DNA of 64,000 nt from Bog-950 sp044228435. GTDB taxonomy: Bacteria > Bacteroidota > Bacteroidia > Chitinophagales > LD1. This document shows positions 16,974-26,454 of this stretch, piece after piece; positions within the stretch are counted from its first letter, which is position 1, and each line of letters begins with the position of its first letter. The notes beneath the pieces are model-generated. The model saw only the letters and a program-made list of their open reading frames with translations. It was not told the origin of the DNA and ran no database searches. Made by a program: the position numbers and the translations under genes. Where the stretch lies: assembly GCA_044228435.1 (NCBI GenBank), contig JBGAUW010000003.1, forward strand, positions 186,001 to 250,000. Direction: 5' to 3'.

Positions 16974-18457
16974 TGAAACGCCTTCTTAAAAAGTTTGCCG
17001 CATCGGCTTTATTGTTGGCTGCTATGGCAGGGCATGTTAACGCACAATACATTACGCACGGTCCGGTTATTGGTGCTGTAACACCCAATAGTTGCAAAAT
17101 TTATTTGCGTACCTGGTACGAGGCCGAAATAAAAGTGGTGGTAGATAATGGGCTAATATTTGCCAACCATACCGACCACCAGCGCGATTACTCGGTAATG
17201 ATCCTTCTTACTGCACTTCAGCCCAATCATAAGTATACATTTAAAATATTGGTAGATGGCAAAGAGGATACAATTACCGGCAGCTTTAGAACATTTCCTG
17301 CAGTAGGCAGCAAAGGCGACTATACCTTTGTAGCCGGTAGCTGCCAGGAAACTGAAAACATGAAGGTGTTTAATGCAATACCTAAATGGGAACCGTATTT
17401 TTTGATGCACATGGGCGATTTTACCTACCCCGATTACCAGATTAAACCGGACTATAGCAATAACATGGATACGGTGGCCTTAGCCTACCGCCGCAGGTAC
17501 GATGAAAAGGTAATGAAACAAATGCTTTATAACGTGCCTATAGATTATATGCATGATGATAATGATTATGTAGGTGGCGATGGCGGCCGATATTGCAAAA
17601 ACGATATGCATAGTTATATGCAGAAGGGGAAAGTAAAAACCGAATTCTTATCTTATCCGTTTCCCCCACACTGGCGGCGCAATGTAATTAAGGGGTACGA
17701 CGAGTATTTTCCTCACTACGATTTACCCGATACCAGCGAAGGTATTTTTCACTCCTTCAAACTGGGTAATGCAGAGTTTTTTGTAATAGACCGTTGCAGC
17801 GATAAAGCACAGCCCAATGCATCTGCTTTTAAATACGATTCTACCAAACACAAATGGACTTATGCGCCACCCCCGGGCTATGCATTGTTCGGTAAAAAAC
17901 AAATGGACTGGCTGAAGAAAAGCCTTCTGGAGTCGAAAGCAGATTGGAAGTTTATTGTAAGCGGCGGCCCTTTAAATGGCGCCTGTAAAAAGCTGATTGA
18001 TGCAGGCATTAAACTCCAAAAGCTCCACTACAAAAATTGGTTTGGCATTCATATCGCATCGGGTTTTAGTTCTTACTGGGCCGGCTTTCCGGAAGAGCGG
18101 GACGATTTTATGCAATTTGTAAAAAGCAACAACTTAAAAAACCTGATAGTGCTTAGCGGCGATACCCATCATAACGTAATGGACGATGGCACCAATGCCG
18201 GCCTGCCCGAATTAAACGCCAGCGGATTAAGCGTATCTACTACAGAGCTAGCACACTACCTTAAACTAATAGGCAATGCTACCGGCACCTTCCATATGAG
18301 AAAAATATGGAACCAGGGCGGCAATGGGTTAAAAGGTAAAGATTCTAAAAATGCCTTTGGCAAAGTGCGTATTGTAGGCGATGAATATGTTGAGCTAAGT
18401 GTAGTAGATGAAAATAACGCCATAGTGAGCAGTTTTAAAGTGCCGTTTAAAAAGTAA
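16973..18457 (+). CDS. PhoD-like alkaline phosphatase/phosphodiesterase
   Basis: A 494-residue exported phosphoesterase. The signal peptide is MKRLLKKFAASALLLAAMAG, continuing HVNAQ. The N-terminal fibronectin-like PhoD domain (about 28-110) is followed by the metallophosphatase core: GSCQE, MHMGDFTYPDY (metal-binding Asp), HDDNDYVGGDGG and LSGDTHHNV (His ligands). The family (PF09423) hydrolyses phosphate mono- and diesters using Fe/Ca. Together with the upstream TonB receptor, whose stop codon overlaps this start by one base, it forms a two-gene uptake or scavenging unit. It fits with the nearby GDPD, PI-PLC and LpxH-like enzymes, a local concentration of phosphoester hydrolases. Some Bacteroidota PhoD-like proteins are extracellular, but no sorting domain is present here. 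Confidence 0.93.
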   Translation: MKRLLKKFAASALLLAAMAGHVNAQYITHGPVIGAVTPNSCKIYLRTWYEAEIKVVVDNGLIFANHTDHQRDYSVMILLTALQPNHKYTFKILVDGKEDTITGSFRTFPAVGSKGDYTFVAGSCQETENMKVFNAIPKWEPYFLMHMGDFTYPDYQIKPDYSNNMDTVALAYRRRYDEKVMKQMLYNVPIDYMHDDNDYVGGDGGRYCKNDMHSYMQKGKVKTEFLSYPFPPHWRRNVIKGYDEYFPHYDLPDTSEGIFHSFKLGNAEFFVIDRCSDKAQPNASAFKYDSTKHKWTYAPPPGYALFGKKQMDWLKKSLLESKADWKFIVSGGPLNGACKKLIDAGIKLQKLHYKNWFGIHIASGFSSYWAGFPEERDDFMQFVKSNNLKNLIVLSGDTHHNVMDDGTNAGLPELNASGLSVSTTELAHYLKLIGNATGTFHMRKIWNQGGNGLKGKDSKNAFGKVRIVGDEYVELSVVDENNAIVSSFKVPFKK

Positions 18458-18481
18458 ACTGCTTTGCCATATACTTTTCAG

Positions 18482-19951
18482 TTAAGCCCTTAACCTTTGT
18501 TGCAGCCATTGCGTTTCTAAAAACGAATTAATACCCAATTGCTGATACCTGAAAAACGCCATCGTGGTAATTTTGGTTTTTATGCGTGCGGCTATAGCAT
18601 TCACTTTTTGCGGTTTCCCGTTATTCATTAATGCAGTAAATAGGTTAAGTAAATCTATACTCACTTCGCTTTCTATATCCTTGGTTCGCAGCATATACCG
18701 TGTACCTCTTATAGTCGGTTCCATTTCTGCAAACCGGCTCTGCTCGTATAATACAAGCAGGTAAAATAAACGCAGGCCTACAAACTGCGAAGGCAGCATT
18801 TCTTCAAAATCCTTATCGTTTAATGCTGGTATTATAAAATCTTCAGCTACGCCATACATTTTAAAAACTGTGAGTATTTGCAACAAGTGTGAAATTAAAT
18901 TCATTTTTTCTTTCGGCTTGTGTCGCATCCAATCCATACTCAGTTCTGCTTTAATATCCAACAAAAGCTTTTTCAAATTATCATCTTCTTTTCCTTTTAA
19001 TGCCCGCATGCGTACATATAAAAGAAACAGGCGCTTGTAGGTTGCTGAATTTTTATCGGGCGTAGGGGCTTTATGTAATAGTTGTGTATAGTGCTTCTTT
19101 TCCGTGTCCGTCAGGTATTCTCCCTCGCAGCAAAGATTATGTAGCATAAAAATGTTCCGGTAGGCATAGTATGGGTCTTTAAGCAGGGCCGACTTGTATC
19201 TTACTAACTCCTTTTTATACTCTTTAACATAAGCTGCATTTTGGTTTGTAAGTGTATAATAGTTCGTCACCAAATCAAAAACAATTAAGCGGGCATGGCC
19301 CGAAACCAACTGCGCACGCCTTTTTACCAGCGGGTGGGCCATAATTTTTTCGAACTCTGCGAGAACCTTTTCGTTCACAGGTCCGCCGTATTTTTCAATT
19401 AATTCAACAAAAGCAGCATATAGCATAAAACTGTCCGAAGCCACCTTATCATTTTCAATGGCAGCTTGCTCCTGCTCGTAAAGCAATTTTAATTCTGTAT
19501 AGTCCCTGGCAGTTTTAGCATTTTTAAATGTTATGCTTTTTATGCGCTTAAGGCACACTACATTTAATTGATAATACTGGGCCTCTGCTGCTGCTGCACT
19601 TGCCTGTTTAAAAACTGTGATCGCCTCCTTTACCAATCCGCGGCTATGCAAAACCTCAGCCGTTACAATGCGGTAATTAATTTCGGCAAAGGTGTTTATA
19701 TGGCTGCTGTGCTCCGTTAAGTGCCGTAATATATATTGATATAAATAGGATTTTGTTTCGCTGTAATTAACATCTGGAAATTTTTGAGCAAACTGTTTCA
19801 CAAAGGCGGCATCGCTATTATTAGTAGCACCAACCATTATTTCCAGCAACCCAATAAATGCTGCATTTGGCGACTCACTCCTTTTCTTAAGCATTTTAAC
19901 CTCGCCGGGGCTAAGGGTTTTTATCAATTCAAATACGGGGGCAATTCTCAT
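18482..19951 (-). CDS. Helical-repeat cytoplasmic protein, function unknown (paralogue A)
   Basis: A 489-residue soluble protein, almost entirely alpha-helical, without a signal peptide or catalytic motif that I can name. The N-terminus has LIKTLSPGEVKMLKKRSESP (from residue 9). This aligns without gaps to LYRILSETEKRDLGRYLQSP in the protein at 57959-59392, sharing L, LS, E, L and SP. A second shared block is FPDVNYSETKSYLY versus YPKAAYNEKRFYY. The rest reads like degenerate TPR helices (for example FAEINYRIVTAEVLHSRG and KEAITVFKQASAAAAEA). The gene is divergent from the surface-protein gene at 20032, with 80 bases between the starts. The paralogue has the same arrangement, so a regulatory or assembly role for the neighbouring surface protein is possible. 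This is inference only. Confidence 0.8.
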   Translation of the reverse strand: MRIAPVFELIKTLSPGEVKMLKKRSESPNAAFIGLLEIMVGATNNSDAAFVKQFAQKFPDVNYSETKSYLYQYILRHLTEHSSHINTFAEINYRIVTAEVLHSRGLVKEAITVFKQASAAAAEAQYYQLNVVCLKRIKSITFKNAKTARDYTELKLLYEQEQAAIENDKVASDSFMLYAAFVELIEKYGGPVNEKVLAEFEKIMAHPLVKRRAQLVSGHARLIVFDLVTNYYTLTNQNAAYVKEYKKELVRYKSALLKDPYYAYRNIFMLHNLCCEGEYLTDTEKKHYTQLLHKAPTPDKNSATYKRLFLLYVRMRALKGKEDDNLKKLLLDIKAELSMDWMRHKPKEKMNLISHLLQILTVFKMYGVAEDFIIPALNDKDFEEMLPSQFVGLRLFYLLVLYEQSRFAEMEPTIRGTRYMLRTKDIESEVSIDLLNLFTALMNNGKPQKVNAIAARIKTKITTMAFFRYQQLGINSFLETQWLQQRLRA

Positions 19952-20031
19952 AGCGGCAATTTCAGCAGCTTCCCGATATAAACCAAATTTTTGTTTGAAG
20001 CCTTAATACATAGTATGCTTTTTTACACCTT

Positions 20032-22089
20032 ATGGCAAGGTGTAAGGGTAAATTTTGGTTTTTTATTGCGCTGCAGTTTATGGTTATAGGCCTTGCAGCG
20101 CAAAGCGAGGTGCAAAACCCGGTGTTTCCGTTTTGGAAGGTAAAGGGTAACAGCGGCACCGACCCGGCAGTTAATTTTTTAGGCACTACCGATAATATTT
20201 CGCTCCGTTTCAGAATTAATAATGTTCATGCGGGACTTTTGGATTCGGCGGGCTTTAGTACCTTTTTTGGTTTTAGGGCCGGCGAAGCAAATGATGTTTC
20301 GTCGGTTGCCAATGGAGCCACCGGCTTTGGCTACAAAGCTTTACAAAGCAATACTACCGGCTATTGGAACACGGCTATAGGGCAAAATACTTTAAGGCAA
20401 AACACTACAGGCTTTGTAAATACGGCAGTGGGTTACTCCGCACTTAGGCAAAACACTACCGGCTCTAATAACTCTGCCTTTGGTATAAGTTCGCTATACA
20501 ATAATACCACCGGTAATGATAATACTGCGCTGGGGCTTAATGCCGGGTTTGGCAATACTACCGGTAGTTATAACGTAGCCCTGGGAGAGGCGGCATTAGT
20601 AGGTAATACTACCGGGAACTATAATGTGGCGGTAGGTTATTCTGCATTGGTGGCTTCGCCGATATCCATCGATAATGTGGCAGTAGGCGCTTATGCGCTT
20701 GCAGCACTTACCACCGGCACCAACAGTACCGCAGTAGGCACCAGTGCGCTGCGCGAAAACACAACGGGCTCTGCCAATACGGCAATTGGCGATAAGAGCC
20801 TGCGCATGAACACCACCGGTAGCGACAATACGGCCACTGGCATTGCTGCATTGTTTTCCAACACCACCGGTTTTGCCAATGTTGCTATAGGCCGACAGGC
20901 TATGTTTTTAAATACAGGTGGCATTGGCAATACAGCCTTAGGCTACTTAGCCTTGTTCGCCAATACTACGGCCAGTGATAATACTGCGCTGGGCAACCAG
21001 GCCATGTTATCAAACACCACCGGTGCTTCTAATTCCGCAGTAGGTACCTTTGCTTTATACAACAATACCACCGGCAGTGATAATGTGGCCGTAGGCAAAA
21101 ACGCACTTCTTGCCAATACTACAGGCTTTCAAAACGCGGCATGCGGAGTTTCTGCCCTTAATAATAATAGCAATGGCTGGGCTAACACAGCTTTTGGCTA
21201 CCAGGCTATGGCGCTTAACACCAGTGGCATTGGCAACACAGCAATTGGTTACCGCGCACTATACAGTAATACTACTGGTAACGATAATGTAGCCTTGGGG
21301 AACCAATGCTTGTTTAGCAACACCGGTACATCTAATATAGCCATAGGCACTTTTGCCCTACAGTTAAATAGTACAGGTACTTTAAATATTGGTATTGGGC
21401 AAAATGCCCTTATAAACAATACAACTGCTACGCGCAGTACAGCCGTGGGCATGGCTGCCCTTGAACTAAATACCGGTGAAGGTAACACCGCTGTGGGCGC
21501 TTTTGCTAATCAAAGTAATGTAAGCGGTATCAATAGTACGGTAGTTGGTCGCCAGGCCGGTAGCAACGGTGGCATTAACCCTTCTAATTTTGGTGCATTT
21601 GGGTTCAATGCGGGACATGTAGGCAGCAACACAAATACTATAGAAATTGGCAATACCAGCGTTGGCTATATTGGCGGGCAAGTGGGTTGGAGCAGCTTTA
21701 GCGATGCCCGCATAAAAAAGAACATACAGGAAAATATTCCGGGTCTTGATTTTGTAACCCAACTTCGTCCGGTTAGTTACAACTTCGATTTGCATCACGA
21801 AAATGAAATGGTGTATGGTACCGCCGATAGCAGCGATTGGCCGGGCAAATACGATTTAGAACAAAAACGCATGTCGGGCTTTATAGCACAGGAGGTTGAA
21901 ACCGCCGCTAAAAACTGCGGCTATGATTTTAGTGGTTTACATATACCTCAATCGCCCGAAAAGCTCTACTCACTTACCTATGCTGAGTTTGTTGTGCCCC
22001 TGGTAAAAGCCGTGCAGGAACTAGCCCTACAAAATAAAGTTCAACAACAGCAAATTGAAGAACTGAAAAGGTTATTGCAGCAAAAATAG
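20032..22089 (+). CDS. Secreted YadA-head-like repeat protein with C-terminal S74 (tail-spike type) chaperone domain
   Basis: A 685-residue exported protein. The signal peptide is about 1-24 (MARCKGKFWFFIALQFMVIG, continuing LAAQ). Residues about 95-505 are some 24 degenerate copies of a roughly 20-residue unit of the form NNTTGSDNTALGxxAL, resembling trimeric autotransporter head repeats and expected to form a beta-roll or left-handed beta solenoid. A Peptidase_S74 intramolecular chaperone domain follows from about residue 556 (FSDARIKKNIQENIPGLDFV; YNFD; SGFIAQEVE). Ser557 and Lys562 occupy the spacing of the self-cleavage Ser-Lys dyad of endosialidase chaperones. The last 20 residues are a Gln/Glu/Leu coiled coil (ALQNKVQQQQIEELKRLLQQ). 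The family trimerises. There are no phage genes nearby and no T9SS tail. It is divergent from the helical-repeat gene at 18482. Confidence 0.88.
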   Translation: MARCKGKFWFFIALQFMVIGLAAQSEVQNPVFPFWKVKGNSGTDPAVNFLGTTDNISLRFRINNVHAGLLDSAGFSTFFGFRAGEANDVSSVANGATGFGYKALQSNTTGYWNTAIGQNTLRQNTTGFVNTAVGYSALRQNTTGSNNSAFGISSLYNNTTGNDNTALGLNAGFGNTTGSYNVALGEAALVGNTTGNYNVAVGYSALVASPISIDNVAVGAYALAALTTGTNSTAVGTSALRENTTGSANTAIGDKSLRMNTTGSDNTATGIAALFSNTTGFANVAIGRQAMFLNTGGIGNTALGYLALFANTTASDNTALGNQAMLSNTTGASNSAVGTFALYNNTTGSDNVAVGKNALLANTTGFQNAACGVSALNNNSNGWANTAFGYQAMALNTSGIGNTAIGYRALYSNTTGNDNVALGNQCLFSNTGTSNIAIGTFALQLNSTGTLNIGIGQNALINNTTATRSTAVGMAALELNTGEGNTAVGAFANQSNVSGINSTVVGRQAGSNGGINPSNFGAFGFNAGHVGSNTNTIEIGNTSVGYIGGQVGWSSFSDARIKKNIQENIPGLDFVTQLRPVSYNFDLHHENEMVYGTADSSDWPGKYDLEQKRMSGFIAQEVETAAKNCGYDFSGLHIPQSPEKLYSLTYAEFVVPLVKAVQELALQNKVQQQQIEELKRLLQQK

Positions 22090-22292
22090 CTGCGTAATAT
22101 TCGCGCTTGCCTGGTACAACTTTTTAGTAGCTCATTTCTGCTTAAATTTAGTCGCAAACAGGGGACTGTTTTCCTTACCGGTTACGGCTTAATTTAAATG
22201 CTATAGTTGTAGCTACATATATTTCATAATATTTGTTACAACAACAGTCCGATTAGTCCTTATTTTCATTTTTGCAATTCAAAATTTCCCCC

Positions 22293-23357
22293 ATGTCAAA
22301 ATTTACGTGGTTTATTGTAGCAATAGTTGTTCTGGTGGCGGGTATTATTGTATACAATAAAGTGCTTCATCCTAAACAAACAGCCCCTGCAGGCCCTGTC
22401 GGCGGCCCGCCTAAGGCTACATCGGTTAATGGCTTTGTAGTGCAACCGCGTAATTTAGATAATAATATTCTTGCATCGGGCACTCTGCTGGCTAATGAAG
22501 AGGTAGAGTTGCACCCAGAGGTTTCGGGCAAAATAATTCAGCTAAACCTAAACGAAGGCTCTCCGGTAACTAAAGGGACTCTGCTGGTTAAACTTTTCGA
22601 TGCCGACCTGCAGGCGCAGGTAAAAAAACTAACCAGCCAAAAAGAAACAGCCGAAAAAACAGAACAACGCGTAAAGCAACTGTTGGCCATTAATGGCGTT
22701 GGCCAATCGGAATACGATGCAGCTGTTACAACTTTGGCAGGAATAAATGCAGATATTGAATACACCCAGGCACAAATTTCGAAAACCGAAATACGTGCAC
22801 CTTTTAATGGTATAGTAGGACTTAAAAATGTAAGCCTTGGCGCTTTTGTTTCACCTGCTACTACTATTGCTACCCTTCAACAAGTAGACCCTTTAAAAGT
22901 TGATTTTTCTGTACCTGAAAAATATTCGTCAGCCTTAAATAGGGGCGATGCTATAAAATTTACGGTAGATGGCTTTACACAAACCTTTGTAGCCAAAGTA
23001 TTCGCTATCGAACCACGGATTGACGAATCTACCCGCACAGTTAAGGTGCGCGGCCTGGCACAAAATGCAGGGGCAAAATTGTTTCCTGGTGCTTTTGCCA
23101 AAATAGATTTGGGCTTAAAAAACATACAGGGTGCATTAATGATACCTACACAATGTATAATACCCGCTGCACGCGATAAGAAAGTAATTGTAGTGCGCGA
23201 TGGCAAAGCCGAGTTTGTAAAAGTAGAAACCGGTATACGCAACGAGGCCTATATACAGGTTACAAGCGGCGTGCAGGCCGGCGATACACTGGTAGCAACT
23301 GCGCTTATGTATATAAAGCCGGCAGGGGCAGTTAATGTGGTAAAGGTGATTGAATAA
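22293..23357 (+). CDS. RND efflux periplasmic adaptor (HlyD/AcrA family)
   Basis: A 354-residue membrane-fusion protein that links the inner-membrane RND pump to the outer-membrane channel. I place the start at the ATG at 22293 (MSKFTWFIVAIVVLVAGIIV), which begins an N-terminal anchor. An in-frame TTG at 22272 would only add seven residues. Domains in order: the lipoyl/BSH half (EVELHPEVSGKIIQLNLNEG), an alpha hairpin (about 100-150, LTSQKETAEKTEQRVKQL), the second BSH half (EIRAPFNGIVGLKNVSLGAF), a beta-barrel (DPLKVDFSVPEKY) and a C-terminal membrane-proximal domain ending VVKVIE. It is the first gene of a three-gene operon with the permease (28 bases downstream) and TolC. Confidence 0.95.
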   Translation: MSKFTWFIVAIVVLVAGIIVYNKVLHPKQTAPAGPVGGPPKATSVNGFVVQPRNLDNNILASGTLLANEEVELHPEVSGKIIQLNLNEGSPVTKGTLLVKLFDADLQAQVKKLTSQKETAEKTEQRVKQLLAINGVGQSEYDAAVTTLAGINADIEYTQAQISKTEIRAPFNGIVGLKNVSLGAFVSPATTIATLQQVDPLKVDFSVPEKYSSALNRGDAIKFTVDGFTQTFVAKVFAIEPRIDESTRTVKVRGLAQNAGAKLFPGAFAKIDLGLKNIQGALMIPTQCIIPAARDKKVIVVRDGKAEFVKVETGIRNEAYIQVTSGVQAGDTLVATALMYIKPAGAVNVVKVIE

Positions 23358-23385
23358 TGAAACGTAGCTAAAACTGATTTTTTAA

Positions 23386-26300
23386 ATGACCTTACCTTCT
23401 TTAAGTTTAAAGCGACCGGTACTTGCCATAGTAATGAGCATTGTAATAGTGCTGTTTGGCGTTATTGGCTTTAAGTTTTTAGGGGTGCGCGAATACCCAA
23501 GCATAGATCCGCCAACTATTACCGTTCGCACCAATTACACCGGTGCAAATAGCGATGTAATTGAAACACAAATAACCGAGCCGATTGAAAAAGCTGTTAA
23601 CGGTATTGAAGGTATCCGTACTATTTCATCCAGCAGCAACCAGGGCAGCAGTATTGTTACAGTTGAGTTTAATGTAGGCTATAACCTGGAAGCGGCCGCT
23701 AACGATGTGCGCGATAAGGTATCGCAGGCGGTGCGGCAATTACCACAGGATATTGATGCCCCACCAGTGGTAAGCAAAGCCGATGCAAATAGCGATGCTA
23801 TCATCTCCATGACGGTGCAAAGCAATACCCGCAATCGATTGCAGATAAGTGATTATGCCAGCAATATTTTGCTGGATAAATTACAAACCATTCCCGGTGT
23901 TAGCGGGGTGCAAATTTGGGGCGAGCAAAAATACGCCATGCGTATATGGGTAAACCCTATGAAACTTTCGGCTTATCATTTGGCATTTTCGGATATTGAA
24001 AGCGCCCTCAACCGCGAGAACGTAGAATTGCCCGCCGGTAAAATTTATGGCAACAATACAGAATTAACTGTAAAAACCTTTGGCCGTCTAACCACCGAAG
24101 ATGATTTTAATGATTTAATAATTAGCTCTGCCAATAACCAAACAATACGCCTGCGCGATGTGGCCGACGTAATTTTAGGGCCCGAAAATGAAGAAACTGT
24201 ATTAAAAGAGAGCGGCGTGCCTATGGTGGCCTTAGCGCTTGTGCCACAGCCCGGTTCTAACTATATCGAAATTGCCAATGAGTTTTACAAGCGCTACGAC
24301 CAGATTAAGAAAGATGTCCCCAAGGATATTGAGCTGAACATTGCGCTCGATTCTACCAAATTCGTTTTACGCTCGGTAGAAGAAGTAGCCGAAACGCTGG
24401 CCATTGCCTTTTTACTTGTGGTATTAATTATTTACCTGTTTTTTCGTAGCTGGCTTATTGCCATTCGCCCGCTTATTGATATACCGGTTTCATTAATTGG
24501 TGCCTTTTTTATTATGTACGTGGCAGGCTTTAGTATTAATATATTAACCCTGCTTGCTATAGTGTTGGCCACCGGTTTAGTGGTAGATGATGGTATAGTG
24601 GTAACTGAAAATATATTTAAGAAACTAGAGCAGGGCATGGATAAGCATGAGGCTGCAGAAAAAGGCTCTAACGAAATTTTCTTTGCTGTAATTGCCACCA
24701 GTATTACACTTGCCGTTGTATTCCTTCCTATCATTTTCTTACAGGGCTTTGTAGGTAGCTTATTCCGCGAGTTTGGTATAGTGGTGGCGGGGGCCGTACT
24801 TATTTCAGCCTTTGTATCGCTTACGCTTACACCGGTATTAAACGTTCTATTAACCACTAAAAACTCATCGCATGGATGGTTCTATCACAAAACCGAGCCT
24901 TACTACAAAGCATTAGATGATGGCTACCGTGCTACGCTGGAAGGTTTTATGAAACGCCGCTGGCTGGCCTTCCCCATTCTGGTGGTATGCATCGGCCTTA
25001 TTGTTTTGTTTGGCAAATTGTTGCAATCAGAGTTAGCGCCTTTAGAAGACCGCAGCCTTTTCCGTATGAGTATATCGGCGCCCGAAGGTACCAGCTACGA
25101 CTATATGGAAAACTATACCGACCGTATAGTGAGGTTTATGCTGGATTCGGTGCCCGAAAAAAAGATTGTATTGAATGTGGTTGCCCCCGGCTTTGCAGGT
25201 AGTGGTGCGGTAAACACCGGTTTTGTGCGTGTAGCATTAAAAGAGCCCGGCGAGCGCACCCGTACCCAGGAGCAAATCGTTGCGATGGTAAACCGTAACA
25301 TGGGTAAGTTTAACGAAGGCAAAGTTTTTGCCATACAGGAACAAACTATTTCGGTAGGTTTGGCTGCGCGCACTTCGCTACCGGTTCAATTCGTTATTCA
25401 GAACATGAATTTCGATTCTATAAAATCGCGCTTGCCTAAGTTTTTAGATGAGGCCAATAAGAGCAAAGTGTTCCAGGGCGTAGACGTAAATTTAAAATTC
25501 AATAAACCCGAGCTTCAAATTACTATCGACCGCTTAAAGGCGGCAGAGCTGGGGGTTAGCGTATTAGATGTATCGCGCACCCTGCAGTTAGCGCTTAGCG
25601 CAGGTAGATTAGGCTATTACATTATGAATGGTAAGCAATACCAGGTTATTGCGCAGGTAGACCGTGGCAACCGCGACCAGCCGTTAGACCTAAAATCGTA
25701 CTACGTAAGAAACAATAAGGGAGCGCTAATCCAATTAGACAACCTGGTTAAAATTGAAGAGCAAAGTAACCCACCGCAATTATATCACTTTAACCGCTAT
25801 AAAAGCGCTACCGTATCTGCCGGACTTGCACCGGGCAGCACACTGGGCGATGCCATAGCCGAAATGCAGCGCATTGCTGATAAAACTTTAGGTGAATCTT
25901 TCTCAACAGCCCTATCGGGTTCATCACGCGATTTTGCCGAAAGTTCTTCAAACACCTCCTTCGCCTTAGGCCTGGCGCTTATACTTATATTTTTGATTTT
26001 GGCTGCACAATTTGAAAGCTTTATAGACCCTCTGATTATCATGATTACCGTGCCATTGGCTATTGCAGGCGCCTTGCTAAGCTTGTGGATGTTTAACCAA
26101 ACGCTGAACATATTTTCGCAAATTGGTATTATTATGCTCATAGGGCTCGTTACCAAAAATGGTATTTTAATTGTAGAGTTTGCAAACCAAAAACGCGAGG
26201 AAGGAGAAGAAAAAATACCGGCAGTAATTGATGCAGCGGCCCTGCGCCTTCGCCCCATATTAATGACCAGCCTTGCAACGGCATTGGGTGCACTGCCTAT

Positions 26301-26454
26301 TGCTCTGGCACTAGGTTCGGGTGCGCAAAGTCGTGTATCGTTAGGTATTGTAATTATAGGCGGGCTTATGTTTTCGCTGTTGCTTACTTTGTTTGTAATA
26401 CCGGCCATGTATTCATTTATGTCAAGAACCAGAAAGACCAATGTTGCGCAATAA
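23386..26454 (+). CDS. RND multidrug efflux permease (AcrB/HAE1-type)
   Basis: A 1022-residue inner-membrane proton antiporter with the duplicated RND layout: 12 membrane segments and two large periplasmic loops. It starts MTLPSLSLKRPVLAIVMSIV. The first porter domain has REYPSIDPPTITVRTNYTGA, typical of HAE1 pumps. TM4 carries the proton-relay pair in GLVVDDGIVVTENI (about residues 401-402). The second half ends in LIGLVTKNGILIVEFANQ (TM10) and RLRPILMTSLATALGALPIA, both hallmarks. The length is close to AcrB (1049). Substrates are likely hydrophobic drugs, dyes or detergents. The end overlaps the TolC gene start by 14 bases, which points to translational coupling. Confidence 0.97.
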   Translation: MTLPSLSLKRPVLAIVMSIVIVLFGVIGFKFLGVREYPSIDPPTITVRTNYTGANSDVIETQITEPIEKAVNGIEGIRTISSSSNQGSSIVTVEFNVGYNLEAAANDVRDKVSQAVRQLPQDIDAPPVVSKADANSDAIISMTVQSNTRNRLQISDYASNILLDKLQTIPGVSGVQIWGEQKYAMRIWVNPMKLSAYHLAFSDIESALNRENVELPAGKIYGNNTELTVKTFGRLTTEDDFNDLIISSANNQTIRLRDVADVILGPENEETVLKESGVPMVALALVPQPGSNYIEIANEFYKRYDQIKKDVPKDIELNIALDSTKFVLRSVEEVAETLAIAFLLVVLIIYLFFRSWLIAIRPLIDIPVSLIGAFFIMYVAGFSINILTLLAIVLATGLVVDDGIVVTENIFKKLEQGMDKHEAAEKGSNEIFFAVIATSITLAVVFLPIIFLQGFVGSLFREFGIVVAGAVLISAFVSLTLTPVLNVLLTTKNSSHGWFYHKTEPYYKALDDGYRATLEGFMKRRWLAFPILVVCIGLIVLFGKLLQSELAPLEDRSLFRMSISAPEGTSYDYMENYTDRIVRFMLDSVPEKKIVLNVVAPGFAGSGAVNTGFVRVALKEPGERTRTQEQIVAMVNRNMGKFNEGKVFAIQEQTISVGLAARTSLPVQFVIQNMNFDSIKSRLPKFLDEANKSKVFQGVDVNLKFNKPELQITIDRLKAAELGVSVLDVSRTLQLALSAGRLGYYIMNGKQYQVIAQVDRGNRDQPLDLKSYYVRNNKGALIQLDNLVKIEEQSNPPQLYHFNRYKSATVSAGLAPGSTLGDAIAEMQRIADKTLGESFSTALSGSSRDFAESSSNTSFALGLALILIFLILAAQFESFIDPLIIMITVPLAIAGALLSLWMFNQTLNIFSQIGIIMLIGLVTKNGILIVEFANQKREEGEEKIPAVIDAAALRLRPILMTSLATALGALPIALALGSGAQSRVSLGIVIIGGLMFSLLLTLFVIPAMYSFMSRTRKTNVAQ

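Noticed and set aside
20280..21560. CRISPR-like or tandem DNA repeat
   Set aside because: The periodicity of about 60 bases is coding (20-residue protein units) with degenerate sequence. There are no constant repeats with unique spacers.
20032..22089. Prophage tail-fibre remnant
   Set aside because: An S74 domain alone suggested phage, but there is a signal peptide and no phage structural, lysis or integrase gene nearby.
22090..22292. Possible small RNA or operator in the 203-base gap before the RND operon
   Set aside because: Only AT-rich sequence and one short gtagctac palindrome were seen. There is no convincing promoter or hairpin.
25797..26441. 214-codon antisense frame inside the RND permease gene
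   Set aside because: It has no start context, no family match, and lies wholly inside a well-conserved gene.
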